Numbered from the stretch's first letter, positions 32,870 through 41,294 are shown. The stretch: DNA of 64,000 nucleotides from GCA-020343675 sp964462945 (GCA_964462945.1 CAYWZW010000021.1:1-64000), one strand, 5' to 3'. Program-made: numbers and translations. The notes: generated from the sequence alone by a model not told the origin.

Positions 32870-35242
32870 ATGTGTAGGAGGTTGACCTATCTGACGTTTG
32901 TTGTCTTAGTCTTAGGCCTGGCCCAAAGTGGATGGGGGACGATGAAGATCATCATCGTCACCAACAATCCGGGCGACGAAGCGGACTACACACCGTTTTT
33001 GAAGAACATTCTTGGTTATGACATTACTGTCGAGGTGGAGGATGACAAATACATTGACCCGTTGGGCACAGCCGCGAAAGCCGGTCTGAGCGCGGCAGAC
33101 CTCATCATTGTTTCCCGCAGGACAAGCAGTGGGAATTTCGATGCTGAGATCGAATTCTGGAACGGCCTGGAAACACCGATCATTCTTCACAGCGCCTTCC
33201 TCATCGGAGACGACCGGTGGAGATGGATGCCTGGTGGCAACGAGAATGTGGACATCACACATGTGAGTGTCCTTGATCGGAACGATCCGATTCTCGATGG
33301 CGTGACCATTACGGACGGCCAAGTGGAGATTTTCTCAACCCTCGTTGCAGGGCTTGATGTTTCTAATCAGGGCTCCGTCGGCAACGGCACGAAGATCGCA
33401 ACACCTGTGGGCAGCGACGTGGTTATGATTGCCCGCTGGGAGGCCGGGACTGAATATTACCCAGGTTCCGGACAAATTGCCGGTGGGCCGCGCATCTTTT
33501 TCGGCATGCGCACCGATGAGTTCTTCCCCTTTGTCACCGACGACGGGAAAAAGATGCTTGAGAATGCGATCCTTATGTTGCTGGGGCTTCTCCGCGGCGC
33601 CCCAATAGCATTGGACCCGAGCCCGCCTGATGCGGAAACAGACGTCCCCCGCGACGTGGTCCTTGCCTGGACACCCGGAGAGTCAATTAACACACATGAT
33701 GTGTACTTTGGCACAAATTTCGCCGACGTCAACGGTGCCAGCAGAGCCAATACTCTGGACCTATTGCTCAGTCAAAGTCAGGGCACCAACACGTATGATC
33801 CTCCGGGTCGTCTCGACTTCGGCCGGACCTATTACTGGCGGATCGATGAGGTCAGTGCACCGCCTGATTCCACGGTTTTCAAAGGCGATGTCTGGAGTTT
33901 CACGGTCGAGCCGTTTGCCTTTCAGGCCGAGGATTTGATTGCCAAAGCCTCCAGCTCTTCGAAAGGCAAAGGGCCTGAAAACACTGTTGATGGATCAGGG
34001 TTGGATGCTAATGACCTACACTCGACTGAAGATGGGACCATGTGGCTGAGTGATCTAAATGGGGCTCAGCCGACCTGGATCCAATATGAATTCGACAAGG
34101 TCTATAAGCTTCATGAGATGTGGGTCTGGAACCATAATGGAGCGTATGAGCAGACGATAGGCATTGGGGCCAAGAATGTTACCATTGAGTATTCGGTGGA
34201 CGGGGCCAACTATAAGACATTGGGAACTACTCACGAGTTTGCCCAGGCGCCCGGTGCGACTGATTATGCGCACAATACCACCGTTGATTTTGCTGGCACA
34301 ACGGCAAAGTACGTCAGGCTTACGGTTAACAGCAACTGGGGAGGCATCTTTACCCAGTATGGTCTCAGTGAGGTTCGCTTCTTCTACATCCCCACGCATG
34401 CGAGAAAGCCCTACCCGGATTCGGGAGCTACAGATGTGGACGTGGACGTGGTTCTCACCTGGAGGGCGGGCCGGGAAGCTGGCGAACACAAGGTGTACCT
34501 CGGTACGGATCAGCAGACTGTCATAGATGGGACCGTGCCTGTCATGACGGCGACCGAAGCCAGCTACGGTCCCTTGTCCCTCGACTTGGGAACGACCTAC
34601 TATTGGCGAGTTGAGGAGGTAAATGACCTCGCGACACCTGTGAAGTCGCAAGGCGATGTCTGGAGCTTTATGACTCGGGGGTACCTTGTGGTGGACGATT
34701 TTGAATCCTACAACGACATTTCTGCGGGAGAAGATGGCAGCAATCTGGTATATGAGACTTGGGTAGATGGATTTGGGACCATGACAAACGGCTCGACGAT
34801 AGGTTATGTTGAGCCGTTCCAGCCTTCCATGGAGACTGATATCGTTCATAGTGGCAATCAGTCAGTGCCGTTAGTTTACGACAACAGCGTAGCAGCTCTA
34901 TCCGAGGTTGCCGCGAACCCTGCCGGCCTTCCGATTGGCGGGGATTGGACAAAAGGTTCACCTCAAACATTAGTGCTGTGGTTCTATGGCGATCCGGGTA
35001 ATGCTATTACTGAACAAATGTATGTCAAGGTTAACGGTGTCAAGGTGGTATATCCTGGTGCTGCGGCGGACATAGCCGAAGCAACGTGGAGGCCGTTCAA
35101 TATCGACCTGGCAGCTTTGGGCATCAATCTGAGCAATGTAACGCAGTTGAGTATTGGTTTTGAGAGGACTGGCCCGAGCGGGGGCACAGGTGTTGTGTTC
35201 ATCGATGACATTCGACTGTATCGGCTGAGGACAACTCCTTAG
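32870..35242 (+). CDS. Large secreted modular protein, discoidin-like
   Basis: A 790-residue protein with a signal peptide (residues ~1-23). In order: an N-terminal alpha/beta domain (MKIIIVTNNPGDEADYTPFL; ADLIIVSRRTSSGN), two fibronectin-like modules ending YYWRIDEVSAPPDS (~325) and YYWRVEEVNDLATP (~585), a discoidin/F5-8C-like carbohydrate-binding domain between them (GPENTVDGSGLDANDLHS; TWIQYEFDKVYKLHEMWVW; KYVRLTVNSNWGG), and a C-terminal jelly-roll-like module starting LVVDDFESYN. The repeated modules are shared with 11596-13854. GAAGGAGGATTCTC precedes the ATG. Probably binds polysaccharide; no catalytic domain recognised. Confidence 0.75.
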   Translation: MCRRLTYLTFVVLVLGLAQSGWGTMKIIIVTNNPGDEADYTPFLKNILGYDITVEVEDDKYIDPLGTAAKAGLSAADLIIVSRRTSSGNFDAEIEFWNGLETPIILHSAFLIGDDRWRWMPGGNENVDITHVSVLDRNDPILDGVTITDGQVEIFSTLVAGLDVSNQGSVGNGTKIATPVGSDVVMIARWEAGTEYYPGSGQIAGGPRIFFGMRTDEFFPFVTDDGKKMLENAILMLLGLLRGAPIALDPSPPDAETDVPRDVVLAWTPGESINTHDVYFGTNFADVNGASRANTLDLLLSQSQGTNTYDPPGRLDFGRTYYWRIDEVSAPPDSTVFKGDVWSFTVEPFAFQAEDLIAKASSSSKGKGPENTVDGSGLDANDLHSTEDGTMWLSDLNGAQPTWIQYEFDKVYKLHEMWVWNHNGAYEQTIGIGAKNVTIEYSVDGANYKTLGTTHEFAQAPGATDYAHNTTVDFAGTTAKYVRLTVNSNWGGIFTQYGLSEVRFFYIPTHARKPYPDSGATDVDVDVVLTWRAGREAGEHKVYLGTDQQTVIDGTVPVMTATEASYGPLSLDLGTTYYWRVEEVNDLATPVKSQGDVWSFMTRGYLVVDDFESYNDISAGEDGSNLVYETWVDGFGTMTNGSTIGYVEPFQPSMETDIVHSGNQSVPLVYDNSVAALSEVAANPAGLPIGGDWTKGSPQTLVLWFYGDPGNAITEQMYVKVNGVKVVYPGAAADIAEATWRPFNIDLAALGINLSNVTQLSIGFERTGPSGGTGVVFIDDIRLYRLRTTP

Positions 35243-35416
35243 TCCTTGGGACTCCCTACGGAGAGCAAAGCCGCGTTAGCGGCAGTGACATTCAGATTGC
35301 GTCGTTTCGGGGCCTATCTCAATTGATTCGGCATAGGCCCCGCTTCTTTCCTGGGGCGATATGTTACCCCTCTCGGCCGGAGGGGCGCCCAAGCGCCGGT
35401 GCGCTCAGCAGGGCGC

Positions 35417-35505
35417 AGAAAAAAGCCCTGGAATAAACCAGGGCTAGAGGGTAGAAAAGGTGTCATCGCCTTTTCGTAAATATATACCGTGTTTCGGCTT
35501 TTCTC
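35417..35505 (-). ncRNA. Candidate sRNA, copy F (second subtype)
   Basis: Minus strand. Terminal stem 35424-35431 with 35438-35445 (8 bp, 6-nt loop), then UUUUUU: a clear terminator. Upstream hairpin 35454-35460 with 35469-35475 (7 bp), loop CGAUGACA, sharing UGACAC with copy A. The linker has CUACCCUC. 95% identical to copy G over 55 nt. Confidence 0.6.
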
Positions 35506-35985
35506 CGGGTAACCTTAATGAATTTCCGGAGAATTTTGTCGATTCAGGTTCCCCAAAAAGGGGCCAGCCAGCACGCGATTCGCCGAGGGAGAAAGCGATA
35601 TTTTGGCTGACCCCGTCTTTCTTACATCTCAGACATCGACGCAAACAAGTTTCTTAACTACATTCTATTATGGATTATAGGCAATGTAGTGCTACTGGTA
35701 AAATTACGGGTTGTAGGATGAAAAACTTACAGGTGGGCTCGAAACAGCTTTCCTGAAGATTCCCGCGGCCAAGAATGTAACCTGGCGGAGAAACAGTTTC
35801 AGAGGACATCTGCGTCTGCGAGTATCTCCGCTGTCGGCCGAACAAGCGCGGCGGGCTGGAAGCAGCGGACTGCATCCACGATGGAACAACTGTAAGCAGT
35901 GTTTTGTGCTCCCTCGGACGGTCATGTTCGTATCGCGCGGAGGATTATTTCATCGAGCCGTTTTCGTTTGTCGGCACGATTCCGT

Positions 35986-36013
35986 TTGGATTTGGACATT
36001 GTTCTGCTATACT
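35986..36013 (+). promoter_or_regulatory. Promoter of STAS gene
   Basis: TTGGAT (35986-35991), 16 nt, TATACT (36008-36013). About 90 nt upstream of the start codon. Confidence 0.45.
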
Positions 36014-36104
36014 TTAGTTAGAGGGTCGGCCGTGCAAAAAGCGATTCTGAACAGAGAATGTGGCACCAGTCCGGGCAGTTCAATTTCAAATGGGGGGTAG
36101 AGAA

Positions 36105-36458
36105 ATGGGAATTCAAAGTATCTCCGAGGACGTCCTGTTGATCACATTGCCTGCGCAGCCGCAGAACGGCGATGAGCTTGACGTGGTTAACAAGATGTTC
36201 GGCGATGACGTCGATCGCGACGTGGTGGTTGACCTGGCGAAAGTTGAAATGCTGACTTCGGGGACTATCTGTGGCCTGATGATCCTGGACAGGTTGCTCC
36301 GAGGGGCCAGGCGTCAGCTCGTGCTGTTCAATGTTCCTTCGCCCATCAAGCAGGTCTTCGTGCGGACAGATCTTCTGACCGTGTTCGAGTTTGCCAGCAA
36401 CGAGCTTGCGGCTCTGCAACAGGTGCGGAGCAGGCGCGCCTCGTGGGCACGGGCATGA
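36105..36458 (+). CDS. STAS-domain anti-sigma factor antagonist-like protein
   Basis: A 117-residue single-domain protein. The DVVVDLAKVEMLTSGTICGLMIL segment is the STAS core strand-loop-helix, with the Ser/Thr pair at the usual phosphorylation site (SGT). Homologues bind anti-sigma kinases and release a sigma factor in partner-switching. No kinase or phosphatase is adjacent. Start at 36105 is supported by a G-rich site (GGGGGGTAGAG) just upstream; another in-frame ATG lies at 36090. Confidence 0.72.
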   Translation: MGIQSISEDVLLITLPAQPQNGDELDVVNKMFGDDVDRDVVVDLAKVEMLTSGTICGLMILDRLLRGARRQLVLFNVPSPIKQVFVRTDLLTVFEFASNELAALQQVRSRRASWARA

Positions 36459-36748
36459 TCGTGCCATCCGTCGGTCGTCGGACCTTGTTGTTCGGCGCCG
36501 TCGATGGTCGCGCCGGGCGTCTGGAGACATCGCTGACCTGAGATGACATGGGGCTTCGCAGTATCCAGCAGGGTGATTGTCGCCATCGCCGGCAGAAGTT
36601 CCATTAAGGTTAAGGCAAAGACTTTTCGCCTGGGCATGACAGCTTTCGTCTGGTGAGGAACCTCAGGGGATCCGATGGTGAGCACGACCATCAGCTTATC
36701 CGGTTGACGGGCAGGATGTCTATTGTGCTGACTACGTATTGTTCGGGG

Positions 36749-36905
36749 GAAAACGCCCCCGCTTCACGGAGGAGAGGGGTGATTAAAGCAGGAGCTTGTG
36801 TGGCGGTGTATATTCGATGCACGCCACAGTCTCATTCCCTGGAAAGTCAATGAGTGAAAACCATCAGTAAGTGCCGCCGCCGACATCGGGCGTAACGCTT
36901 TCCTA
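36749..36905 (-). ncRNA. Candidate anti-SD sRNA, copy E
   Basis: Minus strand. Terminal stem GCUCCUGCUU/AAGCGGGGGC pairs fully only on the minus strand: two positions are G·U there but A·C mismatches on plus. Loop has CCCCUCUCCUCC. Second hairpin 36800-36805 with 36822-36827 (6 bp). 5' block CGTTA (36893-36897) and CGGCAC (36871-36876) with 16-nt spacing. U-run short (UUUU). Confidence 0.55.
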
Positions 36906-36963
36906 TGCCATTCCACCGCCAATGCGACGGGGTCAGACAGGCATGATCGTCCACAGAGACAAA

Positions 36964-36992
36964 GGGCCGGCTTTTTGTCGCCGGCCCCTTTT
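36964..36992 (+). terminator. Terminator (possibly bidirectional)
   Basis: GGGCCGGC (36964-36971) with GCCGGCCC (36980-36987), 8-nt loop, then CTTTTTC on the plus strand. On the minus strand it lies 65 bp after the RRM gene and is followed by TTTGTCTC, so it may also end that transcript. Confidence 0.7.
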
Positions 36993-37051
36993 TCACATTA
37001 CGATTGTCGAACAGCAGTAAGGTGCGGAGAATTTTTCGGCGCCGCTGACCG

Positions 37052-37408
37052 TCAATAGCGGGGTCTCTCACGATCCCGACCACCGAAGCCACCCTGCCTG
37101 CGTCCGCCGCCACCGCCACCGCCGTGTCCGCCGCCACCACCGCCACCGCCACCGCCGCCTCGCGGGGCTTTCGGGCGAGCCTCGTTGACGTTCAGGGCAC
37201 GCCCCTTCAGGTCCTTGCCGTTCATTTCGTCAATGGCTTTTTGCGCCTCGGTCTTGGAGGGCATTTCCACGAATCCAAATCCCCTCGATTCGCCGCTGAA
37301 TTTGTCCTTTATCACGGTGGCGCTTTCGACCTGCCCAAACGCTTCAAACGCCTGGCGCAAATCGTCCTCTGTGGTCTCGTGTGACAAATTCCCAACATAG
37401 ATGTTCAT
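37052..37408 (-). CDS. RRM-domain RNA-binding protein
   Basis: A 118-residue protein with a single RNA recognition motif (RNP2 IYVGNL at residues 3-8; RNP1 RGFGFVEM at ~42-49) and a glycine-rich C-terminal tail (~35 residues, interspersed Arg and His). It resembles the small Rbp/RNP proteins of cyanobacteria and other bacteria, which are often cold-induced RNA chaperones. AAAAAGGAGAACAAA precedes the ATG. Together with the two csp genes it suggests active RNA-chaperone control in this organism. Confidence 0.9.
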   Translation of the reverse strand: MNIYVGNLSHETTEDDLRQAFEAFGQVESATVIKDKFSGESRGFGFVEMPSKTEAQKAIDEMNGKDLKGRALNVNEARPKAPRGGGGGGGGGGGHGGGGGGGRRQGGFGGRDRERPRY

Positions 37409-37711
37409 TTTGTTCTCCTTTTTCTTTCACCAATAATTTCAAAATTGCCGCCTTGCGGGTGGCAGCATGATTGAATTGATGAATAACGATATGCCTCGAC
37501 GGCCACTCAGCAGCGTCTAATTCCGTTGGAAGCGCCTCATTACGCATTCATTTCAATCAAACACACGTTCCATCAGTATATTGCCCGCGGTTGGACAATG
37601 CAAGTACCTTGTTTATTCTTTTTTTTAAAACAATTTCAGGGGTCTGCACGGGGCATTTTCAGCGGATTTGAAGGCCTGGATTTTCCTGCGGTCCGGCGGC
37701 CTCGAAAGAAG

Positions 37712-37775
37712 TCAGCCCGCAGGAAAGGACACAGGAAGGCTAAAGCCTTTTGTAGCTGGGAAACCTGCGGGCTGA
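37712..37775. other. Large perfect hairpin
   Basis: TCAGCCCGCAGG (37712-37723) pairs perfectly with CCTGCGGGCTGA (37764-37775), 12 bp. A nested hairpin AAGGCT/AGCCTT (37736-37741 with 37744-37749) sits in the loop. On the minus strand it is followed by CTTCTTTC, so it may end the transcript of the small membrane protein gene 230 nt upstream. The function is open. Confidence 0.5.
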
Positions 37776-38007
37776 TATAGGATACCGAGAGTCAGGGTGC
37801 AAATGGCTTTAGGCAAATCTCGACTGTTTACGGGGGTTGCGGCAGTTGTGGGGCAGGACAAATGAACATAGATGATCTTGCAGCTTGGCAAGGCGGCTTT
37901 ATTTGACCGGCGCACGGCGGCCGGAACCGGGCATCGCGTTGCCAAAGGTGTGCGATGTCCACCCTGTGGCAAGTGCGGTTTTCCTACGCTCTGCCGGGAC
38001 TGCGGCC

Positions 38008-38100
38008 CTACAATCCGTTGAGCAGAATCAGTATGATGATGCACACCCCGACCGCGAGGACCGTGAGCATGATAATCAGTTCCTGGCGATTCATACCCAT
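38008..38100 (-). CDS. 30-residue single-pass membrane protein
   Basis: MGMNRQELIIMLTVLAVGVC followed by a hydrophobic tail ending ILLNGL. One transmembrane helix with a short polar N-terminus. GGGAGGG lies just upstream of the ATG at 38100 (another ATG two codons later). The open frame extends upstream to 38199, but the strong ribosome site argues for this small protein. The NRxELLI-type start recurs in the small ORF at 40253. No function can be assigned. Confidence 0.5.
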   Translation of the reverse strand: MGMNRQELIIMLTVLAVGVCIIILILLNGL

Positions 38101-38287
38101 ATACCCTCCCTCTAAATTATATAAAATGAAGCGGAAAAGGCGAAACACGGCAATTTGCCCATCTTTGGAAATGGCCAGGGGTGCATGCCCGCCGGACAAT
38201 TCTCAGATACGCGGGCGCCGTGAGGACACCGATCGCACCGGACGCCAGGAATCAAGAAGGCGGGCCGGACTTGTCTGCGTGGCGCGA

Positions 38288-38375
38288 CAAAAAAAGCCCT
38301 GGAGTGAACCAGGGCTGGAGGGTAGAAAAGGTGTCATCGCCTTTTCAAGAACACGTTCTATATTCTTCCTCCGGC
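38288..38375 (-). ncRNA. Candidate sRNA, copy G (second subtype)
   Basis: Minus strand. 8-bp terminal stem (38295-38302 with 38309-38316) then UUUUUUU; upstream hairpin 38325-38331 with 38340-38346 and loop CGAUGACA. 52 of 55 positions identical to copy F. It lies ~95 nt after the UPF0316 stop on the same strand, so it may instead be that gene's 3' UTR. Confidence 0.5.
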
Positions 38376-38438
38376 TTTCTTTGGGATGAGGTTGACAGGG
38401 TTTTTGTGGTTTTCCTGCATCCGGCTCACGCCGAGAGG

Positions 38439-39029
38439 CTATTCTCCTTTTCGGGACGCCCCGAATAACTTCAAGAGGACGGAATTTCGCCAGGATTTTC
38501 GCAGGGGAAAGACTCCCTTTTCCACGAAACCGACCTCTTCGACTGAATAGAAAGCCTGGGGGTTGAAAACCTTTATCAGACCAACGACCTTGGGCACTTC
38601 CCGCCGGGGCACGACAGTAAAAACGACCTTGACCTGCCCGCTGGTTCCGTGCCCGTCAATGCTTGTTACGCCATAGTTCTCGGCTTTGAGCCGTTCGACC
38701 AGCGGCAGTGCATCCTTGGCGGAGATCACCCGTATCAGGACGACCCCCAGGCTTAGCCGCTCGGCGATACATATCCCGACATAGTTGCCCATGGCAAAGC
38801 CCGCAGCGTAGGCCACGTAGCAGGCGGGGTTGGAAAGGTTCCTCATAATCTGCCCGATGGCCAGAAGCCAGATCAGGATCTCAATAAAGCCAACCAGAGG
38901 GGCCATGTACTTCATCCCTCGGTAAATGAATATGACCCTGACCGTTCCAAGGGTCACATCGGTGACCCGGGCCAGAAAAATCAGGAACGGCAAAAAGAAC
39001 CAGGCATAGAACACAGAAGCCAGCATCAC
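38439..39029 (-). CDS. UPF0316/DUF2179 membrane protein
   Basis: A 196-residue protein with three or four N-terminal membrane helices (about residues 5-22, 40-60, 68-88) and a cytoplasmic alpha/beta domain. The RVTDVTLGTVRVIFIYRGMK segment and the later LVERLKAENYGVTSIDGHG domain are typical of UPF0316 proteins. GTG start at 39029 with AAGGG 6 nt upstream; an ATG follows directly. Function unknown; homologues are widespread in firmicutes and other bacteria. Confidence 0.78.
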   Translation of the reverse strand: MMLASVFYAWFFLPFLIFLARVTDVTLGTVRVIFIYRGMKYMAPLVGFIEILIWLLAIGQIMRNLSNPACYVAYAAGFAMGNYVGICIAERLSLGVVLIRVISAKDALPLVERLKAENYGVTSIDGHGTSGQVKVVFTVVPRREVPKVVGLIKVFNPQAFYSVEEVGFVEKGVFPLRKSWRNSVLLKLFGASRKGE

Positions 39030-39181
39030 ATACGACCCTTCGAGACAAAGCTATTGCTCATATATTGCATACTTTGCTGCGAATATGGTTCACGACACAA
39101 TCATCGCAGTAATAGGGATCGCTGTACCCATCCGAGATATCACGTATGAGGGGGGCGGCCTATATGCCAGACCGATACGCC

Positions 39182-40042
39182 CTATTGTCGAGAGGGGCCG
39201 GGTTCTCTTCCCTGATCCTGGTCTCTTGGTAGCTCGCGTTCTTCCGGTTCTCTGCGTTCCATTTGGCGGTCAGGCCCTCTTCGTTCAAGGGCTTCTCGTT
39301 GGCGTTCTCTGGTTGGTTCGCCCCTGTCACGCAATTGTCTGCTCAATCGCTGGTTCTCGGCTCGAAGCTCCGCCAGCTCCTTTTCCATCCGTTCCACGCG
39401 GGCCCGAAGCTCTCGAGACTCAGCTTCCATCCGCCCCAGATGGGCCGCCAGAACCTCTCTTATCGCCCTGCCCATCCGTTCCGCATGTCCGGCGACGACC
39501 TCTCTCAACTGTCCTTCCATCTGCTCGAGATGGGTCTGCGGTCTTCCGGCATCCCGTTCTTCTCGGGGCCGAACACGCCCGCGCTGCTGGTCACTGCGAA
39601 GGCCCTGTGCTCCCCTGGCCTCCGGCCTTTCTCCGGATTGCCCCGGATCCCGCCGGGGCTCTTCGCGAACGGCCATCCTTCTTTCCCCTTGCGGTCTTTC
39701 TTCGGCACGGTCACGCGGCCGCCCGGCCTCCACGCGCGTCACCCAGTTGTTTCCGCCTTCGGTCACGAAGGCAATCGCCACGTTCTGGCCTTCCTGCAGC
39801 CGGCGAGCTGCCTGCCGGAGGTCCTCATTTTCCCGGGGTATGAGCACGGTCACATGGTCGTCGCTCTCAAACGGCTTGACGACGACGCCCATCACTTCCC
39901 GTTCGCCCTCCGCCTGCTCGACGAGCCGGACGAACGTGCCGCGCACCGCCCCGTCTCTGCCGCGGTCCTGGGCCCAGAGCAGGCCGCCGAACATGAGCGA
40001 CGCAAGCATCATCAGCACGAACATGTTGCATAGCTTTTTCAT
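39182..40042 (-). CDS. Secreted Arg/Glu-rich coiled-coil protein
   Basis: A 286-residue protein with a signal peptide (residues ~1-23, MKKLCNMFVLMMLASLMFGG). Residues ~25-110 form a small beta-rich domain (VMGVVVKPFESDDHVTVLIP). The rest is very rich in R, E and Q, with a heptad coiled coil (MEAESRELRARVERMEKELA and on) around residues 190-250 and charged disordered ends. Function unknown. AAGGAG precedes the ATG at 40042. Confidence 0.6.
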   Translation of the reverse strand: MKKLCNMFVLMMLASLMFGGLLWAQDRGRDGAVRGTFVRLVEQAEGEREVMGVVVKPFESDDHVTVLIPRENEDLRQAARRLQEGQNVAIAFVTEGGNNWVTRVEAGRPRDRAEERPQGERRMAVREEPRRDPGQSGERPEARGAQGLRSDQQRGRVRPREERDAGRPQTHLEQMEGQLREVVAGHAERMGRAIREVLAAHLGRMEAESRELRARVERMEKELAELRAENQRLSRQLRDRGEPTRERQREALERRGPDRQMERREPEERELPRDQDQGREPGPSRQ

Positions 40043-40252
40043 GATATTCTCCTTCTCATTGAGATTTACACTATGCCCCGCCCCGCCGCTCACGCCGCCT
40101 GCGGGATGCCTGACCGCAATTAACAAAAAGAGCCTCGCAAGTCAACAAAATTGCTTGTTTCATAACTATGGTGTATAATAAGTCCTGTCATAGAAGAACG
40201 CAGGCGAATGTCGTTGTCCAGCCTGCGGCTGGCCTGAAATTCGGAGACGAGA

Positions 40253-40408
40253 ATGAAGACGGTCTTATGCAGCTTCACGAGCAAGCTCACAGAGTATTTA
40301 TCGTGGGTGTACCAGGAGCGGCGGTGGACAAACCGGGAGCTGCTCATCGTAGCCCTGGTGCTGCTGATTCTGCTGTTATACCCGTTCCAGATGAGTTTTC
40401 GGTACTGA
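40253..40408 (+). CDS. 51-residue single-pass membrane protein
   Basis: Starts MKTVLCSFTSKLTEYLSWVY and has one membrane helix (NRELLIVALVLLILLLYPF, residues ~27-45) near the C-terminus, ending MSFRY. GGAG sits 6 nt before the ATG. It resembles the 30-residue protein at 38008-38100 in its NRxELLI-hydrophobic helix pattern. Function unknown; possibly a regulator of a membrane partner. Confidence 0.5.
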   Translation: MKTVLCSFTSKLTEYLSWVYQERRWTNRELLIVALVLLILLLYPFQMSFRY

Positions 40409-40472
40409 GCGTTACGTAACGCGTTGTTTTGCAAGGTCTTACGAAATAGGCAAGGGTGATTTCTCAACTGGA

Positions 40473-41294
40473 ATGGGTATAGTCATTCTGAGACGACGGC
40501 GAAAAAGAACCATTAGAATGATACGTCCGGAGCACTTTGCGCAAGGGTCGTCTGTAATTGGTTCTAATTTGGGCGGCCAGCGACAAAGCCGCCACGCTTT
40601 TGGAGAGTCCAAGAAAAGCCGGTCCGCGCATGTCTTGACAAGACACGAAAAACAGCAGAAAGCCAGAAGCCCTGCAAAGCAGCCCCGGAGGCCGGATGAG
40701 CAAGCCGGACGACCCCACTGGGAAATCGTCAAACCCAGGCAGCCCGATGAAGGCTTCAAGAAAAATGTCGCTGAGCCGACGGGTGCGAACAAGCAGTTCC
40801 ACCGCGAAGCCGCCGAAGGCAAGAACGCAGCCGAACGTTTCGAGCGGAAGGCCCCTGATTTGACAGCCGCCAACGAACAGCTCCAACCCCAGGTTGCTGA
40901 ACGTGAGCAAGCTGAAGAAAAGCCGGATCCGAAGGTCGCCGAATTGACGGTGGCCAATGAACACCTCCGGCGTGAAATCGCCGAACGCAGGCAGGCTGAG
41001 GAACGCTTCGAGCAGAAGGTGGCCGAGCTGACGGCCGCCAACGAACAGCTCCGGCGGGAAGCCACCGAATATGAGCACGCCGGTCGCAGAAAGACGAATC
41101 ACAGATATGAGGACGAGCATCGAGTTGTCGATGGGGTAAAACAGAAGCTGTGCCGAAAATGTGGCGGCTGGAAGGCCCAGAGCGAGTTCCATAAGAATGC
41201 GTCGCGCAAAGACGGCCTGGCCAGATGGTGCAAAGTATGCAGGACCAGAGCAGCGAGAGAGTATCGTCAGCGGCGCACGGCTGCGAACGATTGA
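40473..41294 (+). CDS. Coiled-coil repeat protein with C-terminal zinc-binding domain
   Basis: A 273-residue protein. Residues ~95-205 contain four tandem units of 28 residues, e.g. PKVAELTVANEHLRREIAER and QKVAELTAANEQLRREATEY, i.e. 84-bp repeats. The LxxANExLxxExxERxQAEE pattern is the same as the linker coiled coil of many hybrid sensor kinases. The C-terminus has KLCRKCGGWKAQSEFHKNAS and ARWCKVCRTRAAREYRQRR, a C..C...F...C..C zinc-binding unit often seen in small DNA-associated proteins. The N-terminus is very basic. No enzymatic domain; it may be an expanded kinase-linker relic fused to a zinc finger. The start is uncertain; no ribosome site is evident. Confidence 0.5.
   Translation: MGIVILRRRRKRTIRMIRPEHFAQGSSVIGSNLGGQRQSRHAFGESKKSRSAHVLTRHEKQQKARSPAKQPRRPDEQAGRPHWEIVKPRQPDEGFKKNVAEPTGANKQFHREAAEGKNAAERFERKAPDLTAANEQLQPQVAEREQAEEKPDPKVAELTVANEHLRREIAERRQAEERFEQKVAELTAANEQLRREATEYEHAGRRKTNHRYEDEHRVVDGVKQKLCRKCGGWKAQSEFHKNASRKDGLARWCKVCRTRAAREYRQRRTAAND

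Larger units (their letters stand above)
35243..36104. other. Intergenic region with RNA copy F
   Basis: Contains the sRNA-like copy F and a STAS-gene promoter. The stretch 35510-35980 has no gene I can support. Confidence 0.5.

Noticed and set aside
29362..36876. YGGCAC as a sigma-54 -24 element
   Set aside because: No TTGC -12 element at the right distance in any copy; only the -24-like half is present.
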